From Pomacea canaliculata (taxonomy: Eukaryota; Mollusca; Gastropoda; Architaenioglossa; Ampullariidae): DNA of 64,000 nt. The notes under the pieces were generated by a model. The model saw nothing but the letters and a program-made list of their open reading frames with translations. It ran no database searches and had not been told where the DNA came from. A program made the translations under genes and the position numbers. Location: positions 25,372,158-25,436,157 of the forward strand of contig NC_037597.1 of NCBI RefSeq assembly GCF_003073045.1. The letters run 5' to 3'. Shown piece after piece: positions 12,510-26,100 of this stretch; within the stretch, counting starts at the first letter, position 1, and every line of letters begins with the position of its first letter.

Positions 12510-15500
12510 ATGGAGCCATATGGAGTTCCTAAAGCAGAAGAGCCTGATTACAGACCTCCAGGACCTAAACAGAAGCCTCTCTTCATCTGCAAGCTCATGG
12601 CTTCACACCCCATGACATTTTTCGGTGAGTGCTCTATGTCTGGGGCAGCAAGATTTTATTGTAGAGTGCCTGGCTTTTATTTATTTATTTTTGAGGAAAA
12701 GGTTTAGTTTCTATTCATTACAAACCTGCCTGTTCTGACATGCTGTCTTTATCAGCCCGCCAACTCTCGACAGAGATCTGAAACCTGCCCCTGTTCCATG
12801 TTACAGCTAATTTCTTCCGTCAGGCTTGGAAAGTTTCGTGTATTCGTCATAAACTTTAGTAGTGAATAATCAGTGAGCTGTGGCGGGATGTCATGTTTGT
12901 TTGTGTAAGTGCGAGTATATCAAATAGTGCGTACGTTAGAACATAAGCAAGGAAACAAGAAGTTTTCGATCAAGCGTCAACAGTCATGCAAACAATAAGA
13001 CTAAAACAAAACTATTATAATACCTCGCAGCATAGAAGTGTCAATCGTTGCTCCTTGTTCTCTCTCTTTCTCTCGTTCCAGGTGCAACCCTGGGGTTTCA
13101 TCTCTCCTTCGTCATTGTGTCTATCCTTCTCGTTTACTCTGGCTACAATCTGTTCCCGTTCAACTTCAGCACCATCCCCATGGAACTGCGCAAGGAGCCG
13201 TGGCTGGGGAGGTTCATAGCTTGGGAAAGTCGTAAACTATACAACAAAAAGTATGTCGTCTACGTGGTTCTCCTGCAATAGGGCTCTGGATTCAAACTGC
13301 AGAATAGGTTGACCGGCGCAAGAAGTATAGTTGACCTATGCCCTTGCCAGCTAGCGGTAAACAATAGACCCACAGCTTAGCACAGCTGTAGAGCTAAATG
13401 CAACAGAGCTAATAAAATCGTCTCATCTGTTATCAGTTTGTATCTCCCTCTTTCCAGTTTTATCCCACTTTTTTGCCTACTAGCTTATCCTTCTTAAAAG
13501 GAGGCACAACCGATAGATCGACACTTCATGCCAACTGATAAATTATAAAGTCAAAGCTATTCCTCTTCTATAGGTACGAAAAAGTATTATAATATGCAGA
13601 AAACAAGGATACACTTACGTGTAGGTTTTTCAGCTATTGTACTGTAAGGTATTTAAAGGAAGTAAGTTGCAGAGTTTGTCAGCCGAAATCTTTAACAGAC
13701 GGAGGACTTGTGAGAGCCTCCTCCCATCCACGCACTCATCCTTCACACGTACTTTTGCATAACACTGCGACAACTACATATGCCTGCGGCCATCCTTCCT
13801 AACTGCCTAACTGATTCACTTTCATCTCAGCCTCGATAGAAACTAAATCTATATAATGACAAGATTATATTTAATTAGACATAGTCATAATCTCTGAAAA
13901 AAATGTTCCAGGGAAGTAATTTACAAATTAAAAAAAAAATAATTTAAAGGTAGTATGTATGCACAAACCCAGCTATCTTCAACACTCCTTTATGGGAAGC
14001 TCAGTTTTCACTTCCTCACATTGCTCCAAATGTGCTATTTCGTTGATTTCCAGGATGTTCAAATTGCCCGTGTTCGGAATATAAGTTACTTTTCGAGAAC
14101 AGTCTATACATTTTGACGAAAATAATATAGCGTTCGCTTTTTCCGATCAGTCTTGTTAATGTCCAAAACACGCACACCTTTTGCTCAAAAGCAAAGTACC
14201 GTATCGCCTGTCTGTGGCACAGTACTTATCAGCAAACAATAAAAGAGATTTTAGAACTCTGACCGTTGAAAACTACACTACTTGACCTCCAACCCTTCAG
14301 TCCAGCTTTATGGTTTGTCTTAACTAACATAGTAACAATTTCAGTTTTAGGTTTTGTTTTTCAGGGTAACACGAGTGCTACCTGAGCTTCAGCATTTTCC
14401 AAGGCTACGATTTGGGAGTGTTGGAGGATTAACTTTGATCTACAATGCCCACGGAGGGAATATATATACGAAAGAGCACCTTCGTATCATTAAAACCATC
14501 GAAGATCGTTTGTTCAATTTTCCCGAGTTTACTGAAAAGTACTGTGAGCTCACGAAAGAACATACCTGCGTCAAGCCCGTCTCCATTCTTCGCTTTTTTG
14601 ACGGCACCTACTCTCACATCAGTCCTGTCTTCAATGACCCTAACTTTGACAATATCACTGCTGTTGTGTATGCTGCTTACAATATGTCGGCTACCAATCA
14701 CGACTTCCTCCAGGGCCTGGGGAAGAATCACGTCCTCACTCCCACGCAGGTGCAGTCGAGTCTCGCCAAGTCCTACATTCCTTTCGGGTGGCCCATGGAA
14801 GGTTTAGACAAGTGGGACAAATCAGGAGCAAGAGAGAAGCATGCAGAGTTCATGTACCATAATTTCGTGCCATTGCTGGATGACTACGCAGCTAAAGTGC
14901 ACGAGTTCGAAGTGCTTTACTTTAATGTGCAGTTGGAGATTCACGAGGTACGGATCCAGGCGATAAAGGACTTAAAATTGGCTGGGGGCAGCCTCATTTT
15001 CATCTTTTTGTACGTTCTTTTTCACACCCGTACCCTCTGGGTCACCTCCCTGGGCGTCTTCAGTATTGTCTGCAGCTTTGTAGAGACCAATCTCATCTAC
15101 CGCGTCATCCTGGGCTTCCGCTACTTCGGAATTTTTCATGCTATTGCCTTATTTATCATCCTTGGTATCGGCACCGACGATTTCTTTGTGTTCTGGGACT
15201 GTTGGCTTGAAGCTGGACACTACGCCTTTCCCAGTCTTGCTCACCGCTTGAACGAGGCGTATTATAAGTCAGCCGTCTCCATGCTTGTGACGTCTTTCAG
15301 CACCATGATAGCTTTTGCCGCCAACTGCACGTCCCCGCTGCTAGCCACCTACTCCTTCGGTATCTTCGCCGCCATCTTGATCGTCCTTGATTACCTCTCA
15401 GCCATCACCTTTTTCGTCTCCACCGTGGTGAGCTACCACGTTTGTTTTGAGAGTTGGCCCTCTCTATTTTCCATTATCGTGCTCGTCATAAGGCGCGTCT

Positions 15501-18500
15501 TGCGTCGCCCAGAACAGGACGCGGATCCGGAGGAAGACTCCACCACCACTCCGGATACCATGCCCGACACCATCCAGACGACAGGCTTCATTCCTTCAGA
15601 AGCTCCTCGCAGAGAATCGGTAGGAGAGGCCAGTTTCTCTTGCGTCGATCCACCCGACATAAAGCTAAGTTCTTCGGTCGACCCTGAATGTTTACCGACA
15701 TCAGAAACTGTTATGCAAGAAGAAAATATTAAAGAGCCCATGAAACCTATTGCCAAAAAGCAAAGACCAAAAAGCATTTTGACTCTAGTGAACTTTTTCA
15801 GCGAGGATTATTTTTGGTTCATCACTCACCCTGTCTTCCGATGGATACTGTTGGCAATTTTTACTATTTTTATCTTGCTTTTATCCTACTCTGCGACGAC
15901 CTTGGACCTGGACAGCAAAAGGGTAGGTGCAGCCATTTTGAGATTTCTTAAGATGGTTTTTTAAAACTATTAAAAAATAGTACAACGGCAATAAGTACGT
16001 TAATGTAACGTAAAGCTTGAATTATGAACATTCCTCAGTAAGTCAACCGAGCCCATCTCAATGTCGTTTACAACACGATAGCATTTAAGTTCTTTCAGGG
16101 GAAAAGGGGGAGTGGCTGTGGTTTTTAAGCCAAGAGGCCTCCACACCAAGTGGCTTGATATACACAGCTGATGAAGCTATGGACTGGGGACACAACTTAA
16201 AAGAGATTTGGGGAAGGTATGGTAAGAGGATAGATGGGCATCTCCCTTTCCCACGAGATAAGTCACGAACACTTCACTCCCCAGCTACGACAAGCTTACC
16301 TGTCTACTGCTGCCTTCTCCTCTTTACAAAAAAAAGCAAGAAACGGGGAAAAAAAATCTTTTGGATTAAGTAATTTTTGTTGTTTTTTTTTTCTCTTTCT
16401 TTTCAGCTCCAGTTTTTTAGGGACGACCACAAGTACGTGAAAGCAGCCAATCTGCTCTTCGAGGGCTTCGTACCCTCGGACACTGACTACAAACTGATGG
16501 TGTATCTTGTCTGGGGGGTGAAGCAGAATGATTTGACTCAATGCCACTTTTCATCAGAGGGTTGCCAAGGAGTAGGAGGCTATGACCACAACTTTGACGC
16601 CAGCAAGCCTGCATCACAGAAAGCTTTTTCAGTGAGTGATGGTGGCAGACTAGGTGTCAGCTAATGTTGGTAAAGATGTTAGTTTGGGAGAGAATTGGGG
16701 ATCAGGACGGTATTATTGCCTATGGAGTCAAGCACTGACAGTCACATTGACAACTTTTGTCTATTCGGTACCGAGACACAATGTTTGTGTCACGACAATT
16801 TCTCCTATTGACTCTTGCAGGACCTGTGCAAAACTTTGAAAGAACTGCCACAAGAAAGGGTGGAATCCTTAGCGATTTTGAGGAAGATAACTACAAACGA
16901 ACTGGCAATTGATTGCTTCACCACAAACATGGAAAAATTCCTTATGGTGAGTGTTTCTGTAGCTGTAGTTCACACCAACTCCGTTAACACATCTGTGTGA
17001 GGGGTACACCTATTCTTACATTTTTATCGCAGTATCAGTATGATTAAAGTGAAGCTTGGACTTTGTTTTGATACACTGAAATATATGCTAATAAGAAAAA
17101 TTCATAGTACATATTTAAGCACAAATATCACTTACTTTAAAGAAATATACAATTGATGCAATGAAATATTCATTCACTAGAATGACAACGCTTCTGCAAA
17201 TCTTGACATCACCTTGCCATGGGACTGGAATAAAACGCACGATTTCATGGCACGACACACCACGTTCTACGATGTCTCTAAACTTCAGAAGAGTTTTGAG
17301 GACTACCTGGATGTGAGCTGAGAAGAATATTAAAAGGCATTCATGATTGAAGTACAGCATCTGTCAAACTTTTTAACTCATGATCTTTTAGAAATTCACA
17401 AAAAGATTTTCAAATAGTCAAGTAGTAGATTTAAATTCAAATGTTCTGATAAGTATATTGCTAGATGAGCACCATGTTTGAAAACCATGTAGACGATATC
17501 ATGTCAGCTCTCTAAATATGCCAATTTATTCTTTGTTATTTGTATATCCTCCTGTATTATTATCGCACTCTTCTGCATTCTGAAGACACGGCCTTATAGT
17601 ATATATTATAGTATATACGAGGTATAGTAAAGGCTGTGACGGCGGTGATAAGGCTGTGGTGACGGTCCAAAACGTTTGAGTCTGACCTTTACCTGTGCAT
17701 GATAATGTTTGTAGGGGTTGTATCTCAAGAACAGAATGAAAAATATATTCCCTTAAATTTTGGAATATAGTATCTTGAATAAAGTTGTATCAATCACGTG
17801 AAGATATCCACCCTACTACACATTTAAAGATGCGAAATGACGCATGCATGTTTCTTTCAGATCCCCTTCACATACTGGTTGTGGAATGCCTTCCGTTACG
17901 AGAAAAGCGATGAGTGGGATACATTCGATTTCTTGATTGGTGAGCAGTTGACCGATTCATCAATGACAGTGCTGGGAATAAATTATAGTAAGTATAATCA
18001 TATAAAAGTATAGACACGTGATCATATGGTCTTTACTTTGACTGCAATAAATAAAGTTAAAAGCCAAACCAAGTAAAAACAAAACAAAACTCGGCGATAC
18101 TTTTTTGTTGGATGAAAGTGGACTGAGTAGCTATACTTAAGATAGTAAGACACTGGACAAAAAGCTCGAATGACCATCAAGATATCTCTGTCAAGACCAG
18201 GATTTAATAAAAGCAGAGTTTTACGGTTCTTACTCTCAGTGTAGACAGTGTTTCTTCGTGTTTCAGCCGTTGTTGTGGCAAACAGAATCAGATACATTGG
18301 AGTGGCTGTCACAACGACTCTCGTGTTTGAGACTCTTGGGTACACCTCGCACCTCTCTATTGTAGAGGAATGGGAGCGGTTTATGAAAGAGCAGGTTTTT
18401 CCGTTTCCTTTCTTCTGTCTCTTCTTCATTTCTGAGACGACTTTCTCTTTCGGCTGTTATTCTTGTTTGCTCTTGTTTTTAGCGGGAGGTGTTGTTTAAT

Positions 18501-20512
18501 CTTGTTGTTTATTGCATTTGACACTATTTCGCTGGCAGCCATAATCCAATGGACTGTATCTGATTAGCTTGTTGTTATGTAAGAAATCGTACAGCGCTGA
18601 TTCTTTTTCTGCAATAGATCAATACATCCATCCATCCTTTAATCCAATTATCTACCCTGTATTTCCCTCTGTTCTCTGAACATCAGCCCAGAAAACCGTA
18701 CAATTATTTGTACATTTCTTAATTTTTTTCTTTTTTCTGTCTGTCTTTCGTTCGTTCTGTCATTCTCTCTTTTTTACCAATGATGCATATGCCTGCTACA
18801 AGAGTGTAAGCAGGAGAAAGTTTTAGGTTTGTCCTTTCAGTCTTTCTCTCCGTATCTAGTAAGAGTAAGAAGAAACTAGTTTTTTGCCACGTTTCGTTTG
18901 AGGGATTTCAACGTTATTTATAAAGTCGTGCTTGCCCAAAATGTGTAATTATTCCTGCGTACGTTTGTACATGAAGCTGTCAAAGATGCCAAAATACCTG
19001 CAAGGCGGATTCCAGCAGACCCTAGCATGGCACTGGTTACACCTGCAAAAGGTAAGACCCGTGTGTCAACTTCGACAGAGAGAGAGAGAAAAAAAAAAGA
19101 CTTCACACCATTGTTCATGTAAGAAGAAAATGTATGTGACTTAAGTTACAAAAGATTTTTATTAGTCACAGCTAGTGCATGTTCACAGCTATCATCTTTC
19201 TACTCATTACAAATGTTTAAAGTGTTCTCCTATAAAAATTAGTTCTACTAAGTTACATATGAAAAAAGGACTGAAGGATTCCATTACCCATTTCGAGGGC
19301 ATTCCCACAAAATTTTTATTTTGCTATACGTCTGTGTGTGTGTGTGTTTGTATAAGGCTGGGTGGGCGGGTGCGTATCAGTACAATTTTTTAAAGTGTTT
19401 CTTCTATAAAACTGTATATATCAATCATTATGTGTTTGTAAAAAAATGCTTTGATTTTTGTTTTGTACGGTTTTTGATTTGGCGTGGTTTTTTTTGTTTT
19501 TTGTTTTTGTTTTTTTTTTTTTTTTTTTTTGTCAAGTCCATGGTGGAGAACGCTGTCTTTGGAATTCTTGTGGGAGTATCCTTTGCACTCCCAGTTCTCA
19601 TCCTGTCCACATCCAACCTGATCAGTGGAACTATCGCCACGTTCATCATCGCTACCATCACAGTCTGCGTCATCGGTGTCATCCCTTTGATGGGCTGGAC
19701 CATGGGGGTGAGCGTCACCTCGCTGTTGTCCTTAACCTGACTTTGAATTTCCTCCTGTAGTTTGTAGTTAGTCCATCATTGGACAATTATATGGGTTATT
19801 TTCGAAATCTTTTCTGAACTCATCTTGACGGTTTGGGAAAGGCGCTATAAAAATCACAGTATTATGTAGTAGGTAAGAAATAGGTAATATTATCAGTTTT
19901 GATATAGAGAGTTCTTTAGGTAAACGTACTGTTTGTTCATCGCCATCACCATCACCATCACCATCGCCACATGCTTCACCATTGCTTATCTCATACACTT
20001 GTGGAAACTGTTCGTCAGGTGCTGGTGTCCTTAAACATGTGTCTCGTGGTGGGGCTCTCAGTGGACTACGTCGTACACCTGGCGGAAGGATATTGCATGT
20101 CACCTGAACACGACCGTCTTGGTCGTCTGCAAGATGCTCTGCGGTCTATGGGCTTGCCAGTCTTCTCTGGAGCCTGTACTACACTAGGAGCCTCCTGCTT
20201 CACGTTCTTCGCGCAGATACAATTTTTCTTTCAGGTGTAACTTCGTTCTCGTCTGCTTTATTCTTGTCTCCTCTTCCTCTTTCTTCTTCAAAAAGATAGC
20301 ATCTATATAAAATAAATCACCACCGTTTTGATATTTTCGCTCAGATTCGGCTCTATTGAATGTTTTTCAACTTTTGCATTGCACGTCAAATTCAGAGCGA
20401 AATGATAGATACAAAAAACTAATATGGTGCAGGGGTAAACAGAAAAACATTCATGGTATTTGTTACACACAAACACGCATGCAACCAAGAGAGCACATAT
20501 TAGTCAAACGAT

Positions 20513-20543
<31 letters not shown>

Positions 20544-20798
20544 TTTGAAATTATTTTTTGTGTCTTTCTTCTCCTATAGTTTGGGGTCTTCATGTTCTGC
20601 ACCATTGGATTTTCGCTGGTGTTTTCCTTGGGCTTGTTCACTACACTGATGGGCATCATTGGACCGGAGGGGGACACTGCAAACATCAAGACGCTGTTCT
20701 ATCGTTATTTGTGTTTCCTTATCCCCCGTCACCGAAGCAGATCCTCTTCAGTTATTTCAACTAATATAGCAGAACGAGGCGTCACAGCTCCTCAGTAA
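12510..20798 (+). CDS. Dispatched/Patched-like RND transporter, copy 2 (complete, 1086 aa)
   Basis: Complete paralogue. Exons: 12510-12624, 13082-13250, 14365-15922, 16407-16631, 16821-16946, 17181-17312, 17861-17987, 18267-18394, 18977-19051, 19537-19707, 20019-20234, 20580-20798. They sum to 3261 nt (1086 residues plus TAA) with every phase consistent. Start: MEPYGVPKAEEP, a short cytosolic head. TM1 is at about residues 40-62, followed by a large extracellular loop (63-300) with conserved cysteines. TM2-TM6 (300-450) carry GIGTDD near 361-366. A non-conserved cytosolic loop follows, then TM7 at about 585-607, a second extracellular loop (608-885), and TM8-TM12. TM10 has GLSVDY at 953-958. 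The pattern of two Asp in TM4 and one Asp in TM10 matches Dispatched-type cation-coupled exporters; Patched proteins usually have Glu in TM10. Ligand and substrate are unknown. PTCHD-type relatives cannot be excluded. An ATTAAA near 21084 may be its poly(A) signal. Confidence 0.9.
20516..20543. repeat. (GA)n microsatellite
   Basis: A TG run then about ten GA units, about 40 bp upstream of the last exon of copy 2. Confidence 0.85.
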
Positions 20799-23125
20799 CA
20801 CAATCTTTGACAAGACTAATATGCTGGAGGACCCGCAGGATACGAGGCTTGCTCCCGACAGGACACAGGGGAAACAAGAGCGAGATCTCAACATCCAAGA
20901 TCAGAAAGTGCAATTCATAGCATGTAATATCACGAAGTTACAGAAAAGTGATTATATGAACAAAGACTTGTAGTTTTATGATGTTATCCCGAATCTGAAA
21001 TTTCGTAAACTATCCTTCTGAGTTTATCTCAGGTATTGAAATTATTTATTATTTCATGAGCTGATGTTCCTTGGTTGACCACATTAAAGATTCAATTCAA
21101 TTGCATAACATTGTGTCCAGCAACTATGTTATTATAGAATACAGTGCAATGCAACTTATAGTGTCTCATGGGTGTATTTCTTTTACGAGTTTTTACAAGA
21201 AAAATATGGAAAACAAGTTATATTCCAAAAGCAGTAATCATAACATTTATCATATCATATTTTCCATTGAGATCAACATCAGTGATTGCGCACACTCATT
21301 TTTTACACCCACCCAACACAAGCATCCCATAACATCCCGCCCACCCGACACAAAACACACACACACAAGGGTGAGCTGTTCTCAAATGATCAGGTCGGAC
21401 GGTTGCTTTTTGTAATTCTGCTTCATATTTTAGCCAGTTACTTGAGTACTTAATTACTCCTATGTATTACACAAGTGGGAATATTTGCGTTCCAAACAGC
21501 ATGACAAGCATCTTCATTTTCGGGTGACACATGGCCATTTCCTGTGGACTGTCATATGTCGGTCGAGCTCATCACGCTTTGATTACGTGCAGTTAACAAT
21601 ATTTAGGAATATTTAGTAGTAATACTCAGGCTACTTGCAAAAATACCTCAACCTCAAGAAAAATTGTCATTCGTAAAGTAAAACGTGGAAAAACACGACG
21701 AGCGTGTAACAAATGACTGTAGACCAGTGCAGTCTTTATTAAAATTATATTTAATTAGAATTACACTATCAATTAATCACTCCTTAGCTTACAAATACAC
21801 ACACTGCAGAAAATAAATCGAAAACCCACAAAGTGGAGGTATAAGTGTTGATAAATATACATCAGATATTGGCTTTGACACACACACACACATTATTATT
21901 ATCTCTCTCACAAATTATTCTTTCACGTTTTTTAGTCACACAAACTAAGCCCTTTGTTTATTGTTGTGAGACTGATCACAGACTGAAAGGCTTCAGAATC
22001 AGAGTTAAAAATAGAAACAACTTGGGGAACTGTAACATACGTCATAATGTCATGACGTAAGGGATACGTCACCACTGAGTGACGGTGTCGTCTGGTGCCG
22101 TGCGGGTCGCCAGAGTCTTCGAGCAGCTGGTCAGTTGTGTGCTGACAGGGCTCGACTCGCAGCACCTTCATCTTTAGCAGGAGGACGATGTCCTGTGCAG
22201 CATCTCTCCCAGGTTACAGTCGTCAGCGTCTGGAGGTAAAGTGCTTGAGCCATTTGTCTTACCAAACTTTTCTTTCAGCTGGAGCTTGATTTTTTTTTCT
22301 CGCATCTCCAGTAGCCGTTCCAGGCTCGCATCTCCAGTAGCCGCTCCAGGCTCGTATTCACGAAGCACATTTACCCAACCAGGGGTAGGTGAAACTACTA
22401 CCTGCAGATATCAGTTCATTCCCTATTTATGGCAGACCTTCTCAAATCCTTTTACCAGCCAGTAATATACTTTCATCCAGCTTACCTGGTACATTAATTT
22501 TTAAAAAACTCGATACGTGTTTTGATTGGTTTTTACAGACTTCTGCCACTCTAGGATTATTCTCATGTGTACTAACTCAGTTTGTGTTCAAGTGCACTCC
22601 AAATCAGTCATACTTCTTTGTTTTACAGTCGGAAACGATTGTTTACAAACGTCAGACGGTAGTATTATATATATACACACTAAAAAAAAATCAGAAAGAC
22701 TTCAGAATAAATATCACTTCAAGTTATCCTTTATTAATAAAAGAAGAAGATAAATTGAAAGGTAAATAGATTATTTCTTATTCTGAAAAATCCAGTCAAA
22801 ATGAGGTGAACAATATTGTACTATTTCTTTTGAGAACAATTAAAGCAAGCTTTAAGCCGAGAAATGTACTGATTAAAAAAGTCTTTAGCATCAGTGGTTT
22901 TGATTGCGTTTTAGGAAAGAATCTAAAATCATTTCTTTTCTTTATTTACACTTTTTTTTTCCTTCGGCTCCCTCTTTCTACTATGCCTGTATTTTCTCTT
23001 TCTATTATTTTCTCCAACTAATCATTCCACCCTGTTCATTTTTGTTTCTTTAAAGATGGACTAGTCCACACGAGTGAATACGTTTTCTCTCTGAAAACAA
23101 GGTGCGGCGCCACTGATCCGTCACT
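20799..23125. other. intergenic spacer between copies 2 and 3
   Basis: AT-rich. It contains a 26-bp tandem duplication at 22301-22352 and a weak minus-strand open frame. No promoter motif can be named with confidence. Confidence 0.7.
22174..22368 (-). CDS. possible small exon or gene remnant between copies 2 and 3
   Basis: Minus-strand open frame with a charged, helix-prone core (LERLLEMREKKIKLQLKEKF) ending in HRTSSSC. The upstream part of the frame is created by a 26-bp tandem duplication (22301-22326 and 22327-22352) that shifts frame, so only about 45 residues could be real. A GTAAGA donor sits just after KEKFG. No family is recognised; it could be a leftover exon or chance. Confidence 0.2.
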   Translation of the reverse strand: MLREYEPGAATGDASLERLLEMREKKIKLQLKEKFGKTNGSSTLPPDADDCNLGEMLHRTSSSC

Positions 23126-26100
23126 ATGAATGAAAAAGGCACAACAGCCCAGCATTTATACGCGGACGAACAACCAAAAGCAAAAACAGTGCCTTAAAGA
23201 CGCCACCCCAAAGCAGAAAGGTCTCCAGACACTTAAAACCACGTACCAGGATACGTGGCCCAACGGATTCTGGTCCAGAAGAGGCCAATGAGGACACAAA
23301 GCCAAAGCGAACGTGTGTCTCAAAGGTTCAGAAAACAGGTCCTGCTGCAAAAAAGCCTCTCCTGATCTGCAGGGTGATTGCTGAGTACCCAAAGACTTTT
23401 CTAGGTGAGTATCATCTAATGGATATTACACCACTATACACCTTTTGCTGTAAATTAGGGGCATTTCCATCACAGAAGATTAGAGACGGACACAGATTGA
23501 AATTAGTGGATCCGGTAGCTTGGTACAAGATCAGTTGTGCATAAATTGTGCCTGAGTGCCTATGTGCCTGTATGCCTATGTGTCTATGTGCCTGTGTATG
23601 TCTATAAAGCGAAAGGTAAGCCATGGGCAATCTCCATGACATAGAACTCATCAATCAAATGATGAAGATACTAATGTCCCTTCGCCTAAACTGATTTTGA
23701 TTTTAGTGTACTTTGTTTCCCTACACTTTTTGTTGACATCTTCCTTTTTTTGTTTTCTGAACATCTGACCTTGTCTTAAGTGGGTAAGAAAGTGTGCTCT
23801 ATAACTGCACAATTGTTGTTATTATTATTATTTGTTTTATTTTTTTAATCAACCATCATGAAGCCATTATTAAAAGTTTGTCACCATATTTCTTGTTACA
23901 GCTGTGAATCTGGGCATCCATCTCGCCTTCGTTATCCTCTCCATCGTACTCGTACTGAGCGGTTACAATCTCTTTCCACTCAACTTCAAAAGCCTGCCAA
24001 TGGAACTGAGAGATGAGCCGTGGCTTAAAAGATACTTAGCTTTTTCTTTTCGTGAGAATTACGAAAACAGGTATGCTGTTAAGACAGTAATCTGAGAAAA
24101 GTGACAGTGCCCCGAGACATTGCCATCACACAAAAAGGAAGCAAACTAAAACATTCTTAGCGGCTCTTAGTAATCTATTTTTTTTATCTCACCCCTGTAT
24201 CCGAAATATTTGCTTTCCTGTTTTCTGTTTGAGTTTCACTTCTTGAATCCTTTTAGTATAATCGTGAAATAGCTATTGATTTAATTATTTGAAAGACTTC
24301 TTTAATATTCTTTCGTACTTTATGTGTGCTGTTTCGATTTTTAAATTTTTTTAAGGGTAACAGCAGCCGATTACGGGGACCCAAAGTTGCCTCGATTCGC
24401 ATCCATTCGGGGATTCACCTTGATCTATTATGCCGAAGGGAAAAATATCTTCACGAAAGAAAACCTCCGTATCATCAAAACTATCGAAGATCGTTTGTAC
24501 AATTTACCAGCGTTTACGAACAAGTATTGCCAGCTGAAACAAGACCTAGTCTGCGTCAAGCCCTACTCCATCCTCCGCTTTTTTGACGGCACCTTCGCCC
24601 CAATCAGCCCCATCTTTTACGACCCCGAGTTTGACAATGTCACTGCAGTCATATACGCGGCTTTCACCACAGAAAAGACAAGAAAACTTCTTCTCGAGGG
24701 TCTGGCCAAGGACAACATCATCACTTCAAACCTCGTGAAGTCAGAAGTAACTAAATCTTATCTTCCCTTAGGGTGGCCAAGTGACGGTGAGAGGAACATT
24801 GACAAAGATGTGGAATTGCAGGTGGAGTTCATGCACACCGCTTTGAAGCCGATCGTTGAGGAGTACCAGCATTCGGTGCGAGAGTTCGAGGTCTTATACT
24901 ATAGCGGATCGTTGGAGATACACGAAGTTTTCAAACAAGCTATGAAAGACATGATGTTGGCCATAGCCAGCCTCTGTTTCATCTTCTTCTACCTTCTTTT
25001 TCACACCCGTACACTCTGGGTCACGACCCTGGGCGTCTTCAGCATCATGTGCAGCTTTGTTGAAGCCAACCTCATCTACCGCATCGTCCTCGACTTCCGT
25101 TACTTCGGATTATTTCACGTCATCGCCTTGTTCATCATCCTCGGCATTGGCGTCGACGACTTCTTTGTGTTCTGGGATTCGTGGGTTGACTCTGGTCACT
25201 ACAAATTTCCCAGCCTGGCTCACCGCCTCAGCGAAGCGTACCGGAAATCAGCCCAGTCTATGTTTGTGACGTCGTTCTCCACCATGATAGCCTTTGCCGC
25301 CAACTCCACGTCCCCGCTGTTAGCCACCTACTCCTTCGGTATCTTCGCCACCATCTTGATCATCATCGATTATCTCTCTGTCATCACCTTTTTCGTCGCC
25401 ATAGTAGTTGTTTATCACGTTTCTTTCGAAGGTAAATCATATGCTTTTTGGCGAAGTCACGACGGTCCTCCAGAAGTGCAGATGGCAGTTCAGGATGACT
25501 CTCTAGATCGAGACGCATGCAAACCGCATGCAGAGTCTTCCGTCAACCCTTGCAAACTAAGCAAACCCTTACCTTGCAAGTCGCGCAGCGAGTCGATTCT
25601 TGTCCAGGACAAGAAACGACTGCGAAGGAGCCAGTCGATGCCGAAGATGGCCACTGAGCCGGAAATGCAGGGACTTGGTGTAGGCGACTGGAAAGGTTCT
25701 TTCGACAGCCCAAACAAGGGAGGGGAGAGACCTCCCAGGGATATCGCTTGGACGCTAACTGCGCAAGAGGAGGTCGAGGAGTCTCACCCAAATGAGGTCA
25801 CCAGGACACAAAGCTCGCGCCGTCTGGTGGTATTCTTCAGTAAGCAATATTTTGGGTTCGTGACGCACCCAATCTTCCGCTGGGTACTGGTGGCATTTTT
25901 CCTGATCATCATCTTCTGTTTGTCTATCTCGGCTGGGCGGCTGGATCTGGATAGCAAGCAGGTCAGTGTGGTTAACAACCCTAAGGCTCAAGTGGGAATT
26001 TAAGAAAAGATGCCAAATAATGCATTTTCTCGCCACATTAACTATAATGAACTACTAATGTCAGCTATCTTCCCTGCAATGTTTCTTCCGGGTTTAGAAT

